Notes: generated by a model from the sequence alone, not told the origin. DNA of 64,000 nt from Bacteroidota bacterium (GCA_023251535.1 JAHEYP010000004.1:90989-154988); one strand, 5' to 3'; numbered from the stretch's first letter, positions 28,139-37,711 are shown. Made by a program: numbers and translations.

Positions 28139-29479
28139 TTGGTTAAAGGGCCATTGCCGACTTCTTTTCGATTTGATCAAGTAAACAATGGTTCCACTAA
28201 TAATTACTATTCCTCCCGAGAGCATGAATTCTTTTCCCGTAGAGATAAAAATAAAGCCCCAAATTAAAATAGCTAATATTACTGGCAATGGATAAAGTGG
28301 CATTTTAAATGGAAGTACGGTTTTGTTTTTTCGTCTTAATATGATTAATCCCACCGCTTGTCCAATAAATTGAATTACGATGCGCATGGCTAAAATCGCC
28401 GTAATTACTTGTGAAAGTTTAAAAAGCAAACTGAAAACAAATGCCGTAATTCCTAAACCCAAAAGAGCAATATGCGGAAAATGTCGAGTAGGATGAACTT
28501 TAGCAAATACCTCGAAAAATTCTCCTTCTTTTGCCGCTGCATAAGGAACACGTGAATATCCAAGCATCACAGCAAATAAACTAGCAAAGGCTACCCATAA
28601 AATTAATATGGTTGCAATAATTGCCGCATTATGTCCGTAAAGTGTTTCGAAATAAGTGCTCACTACAAATTCTGATTTTGCAGCTTCTTGCCAAGGTATT
28701 ACACTTACAACACTCATGTTCATGGAGATGTAAAGTGCTGCAATTCCTAATACCGAAAGAATCATACTTAAGGGAATATTCCGTGAGGGATTTTTAATTT
28801 CTCCTCCTAAATGGCATACGTTATAATATCCTAAGTAGCTATAAATGGTTTTTACTGAAGCAGCTCCTAAAGCGGCAGCAAACGCTGCATTCAGTGTAAA
28901 CCCGTCGTTAATATGTTGTAGTGGTTCAGTGAAATGTCCGTTGCTGATGCCTCCGTAAATGATCCATAGCATGGTGAAAATAACTCCACTCCATAGAAGA
29001 ATACTGATTTTCCCGATTGTTTCAATTTTTCGGTAAAGCAGTAACGTTAGTACTATTACAATACTACCTGATACAATTCGTGATGTGATATCATTAAGCG
29101 GTACTAAAAATCCGAAGTAATGCGCAAATCCAATAGCTCCGCTGGCAACAACTAATGGAGCTTGGAGCATGGTTTGCCATACATAAAGGAACGAAAATAG
29201 CTTGCCCCACGATTTTTCTCCGTAAGAAGCTCTAAGGAAATTGAAACTTCCTCCAGCTAATGGAAATGCTGCTCCTAATTCCGACCAGATCATTGCATCT
29301 ATTATCGATAATAGGGCACCTGCAAGCCATGCATATAGAAACCATGGTCCACCCATGAGTTGTATTACAATCGATAGCACTACAAAAGGACCAATACCTA
29401 CCATATCGATCATATTAATGACCGTACTCTGGAAAAGTCCTAGTCTGCGCTCTAGTTGTGGTTGTTCAGCTGTTGCCAT
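28136..29479 (-). CDS. APC-superfamily amino acid permease
   Basis: 447 residues from the ATG at 29479 (MATAEQPQLERRLGLFQ); the frame extends to a TTG upstream. About 12 hydrophobic segments and the APC hallmark in TM1 (VINMIDMVGIGPFVVLSIV), where the GIGPF loop binds the amino-acid backbone. The WSELGAAFPLAGGSFNFLRASYG stretch matches the conserved TM2-TM3 region of APC transporters. It imports or exchanges amino acids at the inner membrane; the substrate is not predictable. Divergent from the BadF-type kinase gene; shares a terminator with the convergent upstream neighbour. Confidence 0.9.
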   Translation of the reverse strand: MATAEQPQLERRLGLFQSTVINMIDMVGIGPFVVLSIVIQLMGGPWFLYAWLAGALLSIIDAMIWSELGAAFPLAGGSFNFLRASYGEKSWGKLFSFLYVWQTMLQAPLVVASGAIGFAHYFGFLVPLNDITSRIVSGSIVIVLTLLLYRKIETIGKISILLWSGVIFTMLWIIYGGISNGHFTEPLQHINDGFTLNAAFAAALGAASVKTIYSYLGYYNVCHLGGEIKNPSRNIPLSMILSVLGIAALYISMNMSVVSVIPWQEAAKSEFVVSTYFETLYGHNAAIIATILILWVAFASLFAVMLGYSRVPYAAAKEGEFFEVFAKVHPTRHFPHIALLGLGITAFVFSLLFKLSQVITAILAMRIVIQFIGQAVGLIILRRKNKTVLPFKMPLYPLPVILAILIWGFIFISTGKEFMLSGGIVIISGTIVYLIKSKRSRQWPFNQ

Positions 29480-29602
29480 ACGCCCGAAAATAAGCAATTA
29501 TTTCAACTAACATTCTCGGTTAAAAACTTTATAAAATAACTGCTCTATTTTATTGGTAATGACCGGTATTTTAATGTCATTTGTTGAATAAATTACTCTT
29601 CT

Positions 29603-30448
29603 ATGTTATTAGTATGTGATTCAGGTTCTACCAAGGCAGATTGGTTATTGTATGATGGTTCGGAAGTTAAAGGTCCATTTCATACTATGGGATTTAATCC
29701 CTTTTTCCATTCATCAGAATTGGTATTTGAGACATTAACTCAGAATAGTGATATGGCAGCCTTTGCTGCTAATGTTAAAGAGGTGAAGTTCTTCGGAGCC
29801 GGTTGTTCAAGTGCTGCAAAAAAAGAGCAGATTGCAGTTGGATTGCGTAGGTTCTTCAGTAATGCCGATGTGTTAGTTGATCATGATTTGTTGGCTTGTG
29901 CATTTGCAACTTGTGGAAATGAACCTGGAATTTCTTGTATCACTGGAACAGGATCGAATTCTTGCTGGTTCGATGGTGTTAAAGTGCATGAAAGAAATTA
30001 TGGAATGGGTTATATTTTAGGTGATGAGGGTAGTGGAGCGCATTTAGGAAAAAAATTACTCACTCATTTCCTTTATAATTTATTGCCTGCCGATGTTCAC
30101 GCGGATTTCGAAAATACTTATCACCTTACCCGCGATAGTATTAATGATTTTGTGTACAAGCAGCCAAATCCGAATGTTTGGTTGGCTTCTTTCTCAACTT
30201 TCTTTACTAAGCATCGCGATAATCATTACATCCATGAGTTAATCATGAATAATTTCCGTGATTTTATGACTTTGTATGTATGTAATTATCCCGATTACCA
30301 AAAGGTGAAAGTTCATTTCGTAGGATCTATTGCTTTTTACTTCGAAACCGAATTAAAAGCGGTAGCGAAAGAGTTAAATATTACTATCGGGCATATAGTT
30401 AAACAACCGGTTGATGGGTTGATGAATTACTATATCAATAAGAAGTAA
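29603..30448 (+). CDS. BadF/BadG-family ATPase, probable N-acetylglucosamine kinase
   Basis: 281 residues of the ASKHA actin-like ATPase fold. The phosphate-1 loop is DSGSTKADWLLYDG, the substrate/adenosine region reads CITGTGSNSCWFDG and GYILGDEGSGAHLGKKLL, as in the BadF/BadG/BcrA/BcrD family branch that includes GlcNAc kinases. In Bacteroidota this short single-domain form is usually annotated as an N-acetylglucosamine kinase phosphorylating recycled amino sugars. No amino-sugar genes adjoin it, so the substrate is inferred from family only. Convergent with coaD, with 5 nt between the stops. Confidence 0.82.
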   Translation: MLLVCDSGSTKADWLLYDGSEVKGPFHTMGFNPFFHSSELVFETLTQNSDMAAFAANVKEVKFFGAGCSSAAKKEQIAVGLRRFFSNADVLVDHDLLACAFATCGNEPGISCITGTGSNSCWFDGVKVHERNYGMGYILGDEGSGAHLGKKLLTHFLYNLLPADVHADFENTYHLTRDSINDFVYKQPNPNVWLASFSTFFTKHRDNHYIHELIMNNFRDFMTLYVCNYPDYQKVKVHFVGSIAFYFETELKAVAKELNITIGHIVKQPVDGLMNYYINKK

Positions 30449-30453
30449 TTTCT

Positions 30454-30915
30454 TTATTTTAGCTTTACTCCCGAGCCAACAAATGGTTCGGCATTGCCTC
30501 CGTGTTTAATAATATCTCTTACAATGGTACTCGAGATAGGAGCGTATTGTGGTGCCGATAATAAAAAGATGGTTTCTATTCCGCTTTCTAAATAGCGGTT
30601 CATCTGACCTATCGATTTTTCGAATTCAAAATCAACAGAGGTCCTTAGTCCTCGAAGTATAAATCGCGCATGGACTTCTTTGCAATAATCAACAGTTAGC
30701 CCGCTGTACGTTTTTACTTCAACTTGTGGATATTCTTCGAAGCAAGCTTTTATCCAATCAATACGGTCTTGCAATGGAAACATATAATTCTTCTGTGAAT
30801 TATATCCCACGCCAACTATAATCTTATCAAATAAATCGAGTGACCTGATTACTACATCTACATGTCCTACAGTAATAGGATCAAAGCTTCCGGGGAATAA
30901 TGCGATTTTTGACAT
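30454..30915 (-). CDS. coaD: Phosphopantetheine adenylyltransferase
   Basis: 153 residues, normal length. Transfers AMP from ATP to 4'-phosphopantetheine, the penultimate step of coenzyme A synthesis, in the cytoplasm. The nucleotidyltransferase motif FPGSFDPITVGHVDVV (TxGH) and the C-terminal YAPISSTIVRDIIKHGG (ISSTxVR) motif are intact. It is the last gene of a minus-strand unit DUF3822-rsmD-coaD, starting 26 nt after the rsmD stop. Confidence 0.97.
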   Translation of the reverse strand: MSKIALFPGSFDPITVGHVDVVIRSLDLFDKIIVGVGYNSQKNYMFPLQDRIDWIKACFEEYPQVEVKTYSGLTVDYCKEVHARFILRGLRTSVDFEFEKSIGQMNRYLESGIETIFLLSAPQYAPISSTIVRDIIKHGGNAEPFVGSGVKLK

Positions 30916-30941
30916 GAGGATTTGTTCTATTTGATTAATTT

Positions 30942-31478
30942 CTATTGTCTGAAGAATGAAAAACTAACGTGACCGTATTTGCGAGTGTCATTATAATGTG
31001 CAATCATGCTTAGGTCATTTCCTGTTGCGTGCTCAAGAATAAATACTCCTCCTGGCTTTAATAATTTCCTTTCAAACACAATTTTAGTTAGTTCCTCGGC
31101 AGGCGTTTCTGCGTAGGGAGGATCGGCAATTATTATGTCGTAGGGCTTTATGGCTGTCGACAGGAATTTAATAACATCTGCTTGTATTACGGATAATGCG
31201 TTATTGTTATTCAGTAATGCTGCAGTGGTTTTAATGTATTTACAACATCCTCCATGCATATCTATGCTAGTGATGTCGTTGCACCCTCTCGATAAAAATT
31301 CAAAACTCAAACTTCCTGTTCCTGCATATAAATCAAGAAAACTTACCGACTTGAAATTATATAAATTATTTATAATATTAAACAATCCGGTTTTAGCGAA
31401 ATCTGTTGTTGGGCGCACTGGTAATTGTTTGGGTGCAATTAGTTGTTTGCCTCGATATGTTCCGCTTATAATACGCAC
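30942..31478 (-). CDS. rsmD: 16S rRNA (guanine-966-N2)-methyltransferase RsmD
   Basis: 178 residues starting with GTG at 31478 (MRIISGTYRGKQLIAPKQLPVRPTTDFAKTGLFN, the canonical RsmD opening). SAM-binding motif I is FLDLYAGTGSLSFEFLSRG and the catalytic motif IV is IIADPPYAE, as expected for an N2-guanine methyltransferase modifying 16S rRNA. It overlaps the end of the DUF3822 gene by 13 nt, consistent with coupled translation, and precedes coaD. The GTG start is set by the conserved N-terminus. Confidence 0.95.
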   Translation of the reverse strand: MRIISGTYRGKQLIAPKQLPVRPTTDFAKTGLFNIINNLYNFKSVSFLDLYAGTGSLSFEFLSRGCNDITSIDMHGGCCKYIKTTAALLNNNNALSVIQADVIKFLSTAIKPYDIIIADPPYAETPAEELTKIVFERKLLKPGGVFILEHATGNDLSMIAHYNDTRKYGHVSFSFFRQ

Positions 31479-32341
31479 AGTGCTTGAGTAAATAATAGAT
31501 GATATTGTGAACTGCTGATATTACTAAATCCGTATGAGTATTCAATATTATCGGGCTTTTCTCCGAGTGATATATAGCGAATATACTTCTGCGCAACTAA
31601 CCATGCAGATGAGTTTCTGTCGATTTCTCCGTAAACCATCACTTGGTTTACATCTGGACTCAATTGCATTTGTTCCATTACATACAGCAAGTAATAAATA
31701 AAATCTTCTCCGGTATGTTGTTCAAAGGTATTGCAGAATATTAATTCATTGCCTTTGCATACTAAGATATCCATCTTATGCTTTCTAACATTCACTGCTA
31801 AGAATGGTAATTGACGATGTTTGTTCATCATCAACTGCATTTCAATGAAATTAGATTTGGCATTAAATAATATGGCTTCCTTAAATATGTCTCCTGTTTC
31901 TTTCAAAAATGATTCAGGTACATTGTATATTAAGTGCGTATCTGCTATTTTTATATGATCTTCGTAAATATTATCGGATGCATCAGGTCGGCAAACTAAT
32001 TTCAACGCTTCTTCCATATGTTCTTTGCTAAACAAAGGATCGGGAATAAATGTGCTGCAATTACTGTGAATACCGAAAATTATCTTCTCTGCTTGAAGGT
32101 TTCCAAGTATTTCGTCTTGTTCAATAATCGATTTGAAAAATCCCGACGATGTTCCGCTGCCTTGTATGATGTGATAGTCTTTCATCACTACAACTTTCCT
32201 TCTTGCTAGGTCGAGGATGAAATAGCAGAATTGGTGTTCGTCGATCGTAGCCACAAAAGCCGCTCGCTCGGTCATACCGTGTTCAAACGATTCGTCAACG
32301 ACTTCGTGCTTAAGATTGATCTGAATTATTTCTTCTTCCAT
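31466..32341 (-). CDS. DUF3822 family protein
   Basis: 291 residues, no signal peptide or membrane segments. Sequence and position immediately upstream of rsmD match the Bacteroidota-specific DUF3822 family; the fold looks ASKHA/actin-like in places (FVATIDEHQFCYFILDLARRKVVVMKDYH; VMVYGEIDRNSSAWLVAQKYIRYIS), which is a weak inference. It is the first gene of the unit running through rsmD to coaD, and divergent from the RecD-like helicase gene with a compact shared promoter region. Function unknown; linkage to an rRNA methylase may be only positional. Confidence 0.72.
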   Translation of the reverse strand: MEEEIIQINLKHEVVDESFEHGMTERAAFVATIDEHQFCYFILDLARRKVVVMKDYHIIQGSGTSSGFFKSIIEQDEILGNLQAEKIIFGIHSNCSTFIPDPLFSKEHMEEALKLVCRPDASDNIYEDHIKIADTHLIYNVPESFLKETGDIFKEAILFNAKSNFIEMQLMMNKHRQLPFLAVNVRKHKMDILVCKGNELIFCNTFEQHTGEDFIYYLLYVMEQMQLSPDVNQVMVYGEIDRNSSAWLVAQKYIRYISLGEKPDNIEYSYGFSNISSSQYHLLFTQALCVL

Positions 32342-32349
32342 GGATGGTC

Positions 32350-32383
32350 CAAAAATAAGGAATTCCTGAATGGCCTATTTTTG
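32350..32383. promoter_or_regulatory. Symmetric divergent -7 boxes around an AGGAATTCCT palindrome
   Basis: TATTTTTG occurs on the minus strand (32357-32350, toward DUF3822) and on the plus strand (32376-32383, toward the helicase), flanking the 10-bp palindrome AGGAATTCCT (32358-32367). No -33 TTG at standard spacing is evident on either side. Confidence 0.4.
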
Positions 32384-32405
32384 TTCCTAAATATAAATTA
32401 TTATT

Positions 32406-33842
32406 GTGAAAGGTGACATGGCCGCCAGGGTGCGCGCCCTCTTATATGATTCGTTATCAGTGGTTCCGACGCAGGGGCAGGAACGCTTTATTGAGCGTTT
32501 TAGTCGTTTTGCTGAGGATTCCGACGGAGGTATTTTCGTTTTGAGAGGGTATGCTGGTACCGGAAAGACCACTATGATGTCGGCAGTATCGAATGCTTTT
32601 CAGAATATTGTCTTGTTGGCACCCACCGGAAGAGCGGCTAAGGTGCTATCTGGGTATACTGGTCGACCAGCTTATACTATCCATAAACATTTGTATGTTC
32701 CTGCCATGAGCTCCGACGGACGCATGTGGCTGCGACCTATTGAAAACAAGTACAAGAAGACCTTGTTCATTGTTGATGAGGCTTCTATGATTCCCGATGC
32801 AGCTATCGACGATGCTGGTTCTGCTTTCCCGGGAGTGAATTTGCTGTCTGACTTAGTTAGTTACGTGTATAGTGGAGCAGGATGTAGATTGATGCTGGTT
32901 GGTGATACTGCTCAGTTGCCACCCGTCCATTTCGATCATAGTCCTGCGCTAGATGTAAATCATCTTAGATATCGTTTCAAACGTGAGGTTTATGATACAG
33001 AACTTACCGAGGTGGTTCGTCAGCAGCACGATAGCGGAATTCTCTCTAACGCCACTCAGATAAGAGCAAATATTAATGAGGAGATTCCCGAAATATCACT
33101 CTCCATTAACGGATTTACCGATATTCATCGAGTTAGCGGAGTCGATTTAATTGATTTGATGCATGATGTTTATAGAGAGTATGGCCAAGAAAATGTTTTG
33201 GTAATTACGCGCTCCAATAAATCGGCTATTCAGTATAATCGTCTAATAAGATTCCACCAACTTTGGATGGAAGATGAACTAGGTGCGGGCGATAGTTTAA
33301 TGGTTGTAAAAAATAATTATCATTGGCTGAGCGAAGAACATAAAGCTGGATTTATTGCGAATGGCGACGTGATTTCTATTCAAAAAATACATCGATTTGA
33401 AGAAAAATTGGGATTTAGATTTGCCTTAGCAACGGTTGAAATGATCGATTTTCCTGACGAACCTGCCTACGAGGCTTACTTGATTATGGATACCCTTTCG
33501 AGCGAAGCACCGGCAATGACCAAGACTCAACAACAAGCACTATTCGACAATCTTCATGAACATTATTCCATCGATGAACCCGATAAACGCCGCCGAAATG
33601 CTTTGATCCGAAAGGATCCTTATTATAACGCGCTACAGGTGAAGTTTGCTTACGCTGTTACCTGTCATAAATCGCAAGGGGGACAATGGCCTGTAGTGTT
33701 TGTTGATCAAGGCTATTTGCCTGACGATCAGGAAGGGGTGGAGCAGTTACGTTGGTTATATACCGCCATCACTCGTGCTTCTAAACAACTCTATCTCTTA
33801 AATTTCAATGAAAAATACTTTTTAGAAGATAATGATTTGTAG
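32406..33842 (+). CDS. RecD-like superfamily 1 DNA helicase (AAA ATPase with UvrD-type C-terminus)
   Basis: 478 residues from GTG at 32406; an ATG at 32418 (MAARVRALLYDSL) is an equally possible start. Walker A is GYAGTGKTT (residues 48-56), Walker B is LFIVDEASM, motif III is LMLVGDTAQLPPV, and the C-terminal UvrD_C_2 part has TCHKSQGGQWPVVFVD and YTAITRASKQLYLLN. This is the SF1B/RecD family but lacks the N-terminal RecD extension and no RecB/RecC are nearby. It probably unwinds DNA 5'-3' in recombination or repair. The final residues are acidic. Divergent from DUF3822. Confidence 0.88.
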   Translation: MKGDMAARVRALLYDSLSVVPTQGQERFIERFSRFAEDSDGGIFVLRGYAGTGKTTMMSAVSNAFQNIVLLAPTGRAAKVLSGYTGRPAYTIHKHLYVPAMSSDGRMWLRPIENKYKKTLFIVDEASMIPDAAIDDAGSAFPGVNLLSDLVSYVYSGAGCRLMLVGDTAQLPPVHFDHSPALDVNHLRYRFKREVYDTELTEVVRQQHDSGILSNATQIRANINEEIPEISLSINGFTDIHRVSGVDLIDLMHDVYREYGQENVLVITRSNKSAIQYNRLIRFHQLWMEDELGAGDSLMVVKNNYHWLSEEHKAGFIANGDVISIQKIHRFEEKLGFRFALATVEMIDFPDEPAYEAYLIMDTLSSEAPAMTKTQQQALFDNLHEHYSIDEPDKRRRNALIRKDPYYNALQVKFAYAVTCHKSQGGQWPVVFVDQGYLPDDQEGVEQLRWLYTAITRASKQLYLLNFNEKYFLEDNDL

Positions 33843-33937
33843 AAAAGTTCGTTGATATTTTATTCGTATCCATTCGTGGTATATTCTGCGTTGCTTTATC
33901 TTTAGGCTCTCTAATACGAAGTATTCATTAGGAATTT

Positions 33938-34591
33938 ATGATTATTCAGGTTGCCGATTTATTTAAGTCTTATTCAAGTCTACCCGTGCTAAAAGGCATC
34001 AATATGTCGGTGGATAAGGGTGAAATTGTGTCTATTGTAGGAGCTAGTGGGGCTGGTAAATCGACTTTGTTGCACATGCTCGGCACATTAGATCAACCGG
34101 ATTCAGGTACCTTGAAAATCGCCGATATTGAAGTGTCGAGGTTAAAAGGTAAGGAGTTGGCGAATTTCAGGAATAAGCATATTGGATTCGTATTTCAATT
34201 TCATCAGTTATTACCTGAGTTCACTGCACTCGAAAATGTGTCGATTCCAGCATTGATCGGTGGACGAAGCAAAGTAGAAGCTGAGAAAGATGCGGAGCAG
34301 TTATTGGTGAGAATGGGATTAAAAGATCGAATGGAGCATAAACCTTCTACAATGTCGGGTGGCGAGCAGCAACGAGTAGCCATTGCTCGAGCATTAATTA
34401 ATAAACCGGCCTTAATTCTTGCCGATGAACCTTCGGGAAATTTGGATTCAGCCAATGCGCGCGAATTGCATCAATTGTTCTTCGATTTACGTAAAGAGTT
34501 TAATCAAACTTTTGTTATTGTTACTCATAATCCCGATTTAGCCGAAATGGCTGATAGGATGTTAACGATCAGCGACGGAGTAATTCTTTAA
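33938..34591 (+). CDS. LolD-type ABC transporter ATP-binding protein
   Basis: 217 residues, a complete ATPase: Walker [11 protein letters not shown]-loop [16 protein letters not shown], signature MSGGEQQR, Walker [15 protein letters not shown] and H-loop VTHNPDLAE. The [10 protein letters not shown] segment and length match the LolD/MacB-type family that powers lipoprotein release or mechanotransmission at the inner membrane. No FtsX/LolC-type permease gene is adjacent; in Bacteroidota the lolD gene is often unlinked from its permease. It is 29 nt upstream of a von Willebrand A protein, possibly cotranscribed. Confidence 0.87.
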   Translation: MIIQVADLFKSYSSLPVLKGINMSVDKGEIVSIVGASGAGKSTLLHMLGTLDQPDSGTLKIADIEVSRLKGKELANFRNKHIGFVFQFHQLLPEFTALENVSIPALIGGRSKVEAEKDAEQLLVRMGLKDRMEHKPSTMSGGEQQRVAIARALINKPALILADEPSGNLDSANARELHQLFFDLRKEFNQTFVIVTHNPDLAEMADRMLTISDGVIL

Positions 34592-34620
34592 TGATCAATT
34601 ATAAAAACTAATTTGCTACT

Positions 34621-36711
34621 GTGGGAATTTCACTAATAACTGAGTTGCCTTTCGGATTTACGGTATTCTGCCTGTTGGTAGGTGCTGGTTATTCTTATTT
34701 GTTATATCGCAAGGAACAATTAATGAAGGACCTTCCGAAATGGCAAAGCCGATTGATTGCCGGTGCTCGATTTACCTTGGTTTCATTATTGTGCTTTTTA
34801 TTGTTAGGGCCAATGTTGAGAGTCGTTTCTCGAGAAGTGGAAAAGCCTATTGTGGTGCTTGCTTTAGATGCTAGTAAGTCGATTGTAAATCGTAAAGACT
34901 CATCCGAAATTATTGCAAAATATAAAGCTGGAATCGAAAAAGTTGCTTCCGGTTTGGGTAGCGATTACGAGGTGAAATTACTTTCCTTCGGCGATCATGT
35001 ACGTGATAATTTTGATTTTAATTTCGCTGATAAAGAGACTGATTTCTCAGGCTTATACAGAGATTTAGATGCCAAATTTGCCAATAGAAATGTTGGTGCG
35101 ATTGTTATTGCCAGTGATGGATTATACAATGAGGGAAGTAATCCCGTTTATGGTCCCGACCGATTAAAAGTACCTGTATACACAATCGCGCTTGGCGATA
35201 CTACTATTCGAAAAGATATTGTTATTTCTAAGGTAAACGCAAATAAGATGGCTTTCTTAGGAAATAATTTTCCCATGGAGGTTTGGGTCGATGCTCGTCA
35301 AGCTGCAGCCGCTTCTTTGACTCTTTCCGTTTCAGAAGATAGTGCTAGATTATTCACACGTGCCATATCTGTTTCAGGAAATAATTTTCATACGTCAGTA
35401 CCACTGTTCCTCGATGCAAAAAAGAAAGGTATTCATCATTATGTAGTTAGTATTACTCAATTGGAAGGAGAGGTTACTTATACCAATAATATTCGTGATG
35501 TATTTGTTGAAGTTGTTGAGAATAAACAAAAAATTCTGATTGTTTCAGCAGCACCAAATCCCGATGAAAGTGCGTTAAAAAACGCCATTGAAATGAGTCC
35601 GAATTATGAAGTATCGATAATCGCTCCTGCTGACTTTACTGGTAGAATCAACGACTTTAGCTTAGCTATTTTACACGGTTTACCTTCGCAACGTGCTGAT
35701 GCTTCTAACCTAATTGAAAAATTTAAAGCGGCACGTATTCCGATGTGGTTTATCTTGAGCGCAAACACAACTGTTAGCGATTTTAATAACATTAGAGCGG
35801 GAATTCAAATCGCTGATAACAGAGGATCATTAAACGAAATGCAAGCCGTTCCTGCAGGTAATTTCTCCTTATTCAATGTGAGTGATGATTTGCTGAAACA
35901 AATTGATGAATGGCCTCCATTGAAAGGTCCTTTCGGTGTATATTCTTCTAACGGTAATGCCTATTCGTTATTTAATCAAAAGATTGGTGCTGTTGTTACT
36001 AAACAACCTTTGCTTTCTTTTGCTGATGCTGATGGCGTTAAATACGCAGTCTTGGGTGGTGAAGGGTTGTGGAAGTGGAGATTAGCCGACTTTAGCTCAA
36101 ATGGTTCTCACGACCGTTCTAATGAGTTGATATCAAAAATTGTTCAGTACTTAAGCGCAAAAGAAAATAGAAGTCCATTTCGTGTTATTGTAAAAAATAG
36201 CTTTAAAGAAAATGAACCTTTGGTTTTTGATGCTGAATTGTATAATCAGTCGGAGCAACCTGTAAATGATCCCGAAGCTCATTTAACAATCTATAATTCG
36301 AAAGGAGACCAATTCCCGTATGTTTTTTCTCGTATTGAGAATACTTATTCATTGAATGTTGGGCAATTTCCTGTAGGTAATTACAAGTATAAAGCAGAGG
36401 TTAAACTAGGTGATAAACTATATGCACAACAAGGAGAATTCAGTGTGAATGCATTACAACTAGAAACCTCAAATACTGTAGCAGATCATCAATTGCTATA
36501 TGCATTATCGCAGAAGTCAGGTGCTATTTCCATTTTGCCTGGTGACGAAGATAAATTAATTGATGCGCTGAAGACAAGAGAGGATCTTAAACCTGTCTCT
36601 TTTACGCATAAGAAGTTAGAAGATTTGGTAAATCTGCCTTGGGTATTTTTCTTGATGATGTTATTGCTCTCTATTGAGTGGTTCATTAGAAAGAGAGCAG
36701 GGGCATATTAA
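34621..36711 (+). CDS. Membrane protein with von Willebrand factor A domain
   Basis: 696 residues starting with GTG. Two N-terminal membrane helices (about 10-28 and 44-66) precede a vWA domain with the metal-ion-dependent adhesion motif DASKS at about residues 80-84 (VLALDASKSIVNRKD) and a second strand AIVIASDGLYNEG. A long beta-rich region and a final membrane helix (NLPWVFFLMMLLLSIEWFIRKR) follow. This architecture resembles the large BatA/CoxE-like or glutamine-amidotransferase-like vWA membrane proteins of Bacteroidota, with most of the chain in the periplasm. Its role is unknown. It lies 29 nt after the LolD-type ATPase and converges on a SanA-like gene (adjacent stops, no gap). Confidence 0.82.
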   Translation: MGISLITELPFGFTVFCLLVGAGYSYLLYRKEQLMKDLPKWQSRLIAGARFTLVSLLCFLLLGPMLRVVSREVEKPIVVLALDASKSIVNRKDSSEIIAKYKAGIEKVASGLGSDYEVKLLSFGDHVRDNFDFNFADKETDFSGLYRDLDAKFANRNVGAIVIASDGLYNEGSNPVYGPDRLKVPVYTIALGDTTIRKDIVISKVNANKMAFLGNNFPMEVWVDARQAAAASLTLSVSEDSARLFTRAISVSGNNFHTSVPLFLDAKKKGIHHYVVSITQLEGEVTYTNNIRDVFVEVVENKQKILIVSAAPNPDESALKNAIEMSPNYEVSIIAPADFTGRINDFSLAILHGLPSQRADASNLIEKFKAARIPMWFILSANTTVSDFNNIRAGIQIADNRGSLNEMQAVPAGNFSLFNVSDDLLKQIDEWPPLKGPFGVYSSNGNAYSLFNQKIGAVVTKQPLLSFADADGVKYAVLGGEGLWKWRLADFSSNGSHDRSNELISKIVQYLSAKENRSPFRVIVKNSFKENEPLVFDAELYNQSEQPVNDPEAHLTIYNSKGDQFPYVFSRIENTYSLNVGQFPVGNYKYKAEVKLGDKLYAQQGEFSVNALQLETSNTVADHQLLYALSQKSGAISILPGDEDKLIDALKTREDLKPVSFTHKKLEDLVNLPWVFFLMMLLLSIEWFIRKRAGAY

Positions 36712-37422
36712 CTAACTACCTATTCTTACCTGACTACCTAAAAAGTAAGGTTTTTTGTTTAACAGATAAAGATCTAATACGACCATTGCTCTTGCAAAAT
36801 ATTCCCTAACTCTAACTTTTAATGTAAAGTCGTCAGGAGGATCAACTGCATTGTAAGCAACTGCATCAATATCATTGAAACGAGCGATATAAATGGCTCT
36901 TTCATTGTGAAATTCTTGAGATATAATAGTGAATTTTTTTAATCCGAAAACTTTCTTCGCTCGAACTACTGAATCTAAAGTTCGAAACCCCGCAAAGTCC
37001 ATGATAATCGATGTATCGGGTATTCCTGCTCTCATTAACTCGCGACGCATTTCTCGTGGTTCATTATAGCTGAAATAGCGGTTATCTCCACTTACCAAGA
37101 TATATCTTATTTTGCCAGAGAAGAATAGGGCAGAAGCGGCTTTGATTCGATAATAAAAAAAAGGATTTTGTGATCCGTTGGTAAGATGCCTGCTAGTGCC
37201 TAATAGCACTCCTACTTTATTAGCAGGAATTTTATTGAGGTCAGTATAAATATATCCTTTTGATCCTTCTTCAACGGCATTATTGCATTGTCGTGTGATA
37301 ATGATGGCAGCAATAAAAAAAATTGAAAACGAAATTTTAAATGCCTTGGATTTGAAAAAATACAATGCTCCTTCCTTAAAATTAGAAAGTACTTTTATGA
37401 AAATAGCTTTGTCAAATTGCAT
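36712..37422 (-). CDS. SanA-like DUF218 membrane protein (second copy)
   Basis: 236 residues. One N-terminal membrane helix (about 27-43), then the SanA-type DUF218 domain: ANKVGVLLGTSRHLTNGSQNPFFYYRI, RYILVSGDNRYFSYNEPREMRREL, DFAGFRTLDSVVRAKKVFG and FTIISQEFHNERAIYIAR. The GTS/SGDN/ISQ motifs match SanA more closely than the copy at 16095-16688. SanA-family proteins affect the envelope permeability barrier; activity is unproven. Transcribed toward the vWA gene, with which it abuts end to end, and divergent from the sugar dehydrogenase at 37712. Confidence 0.85.
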   Translation of the reverse strand: MQFDKAIFIKVLSNFKEGALYFFKSKAFKISFSIFFIAAIIITRQCNNAVEEGSKGYIYTDLNKIPANKVGVLLGTSRHLTNGSQNPFFYYRIKAASALFFSGKIRYILVSGDNRYFSYNEPREMRRELMRAGIPDTSIIMDFAGFRTLDSVVRAKKVFGLKKFTIISQEFHNERAIYIARFNDIDAVAYNAVDPPDDFTLKVRVREYFARAMVVLDLYLLNKKPYFLGSQVRIGS

Positions 37423-37654
37423 TTTGCTCCGGTGGTCGATTATTTTATTTAACGTTTAATCATGTATGCCGGGTTACACCCATTTGAACGATTTCATTTT
37501 CTGACCTTGTGAAATTAGGTAATTTCATTTTGATATCCATTTTAAAATTGTTTTTTCAGAACAAAATTCGAACGATTAAGTGCCTGAATTAGAGTTGTGA
37601 TGGCAATTTGTTTTCTTGTATTTTCCTAACTTTCCTTTACGTAATTACCCTCAT

Positions 37655-37687
37655 TTGATTCACTTATAATTATTTTGGTTACATTTG
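37655..37687 (+). promoter_or_regulatory. Promoter of the secreted sugar dehydrogenase (TTG-N22-TACATTTG)
   Basis: TTG at 37655-37657, 22-nt spacer, TACATTTG at 37680-37687. It overlaps a TTG start codon at 37685 and so supports the ATG at 37712, which begins the signal peptide. Confidence 0.7.
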
Positions 37688-37711
37688 TTTACACACCCAA
37701 ACCCTCAAACC

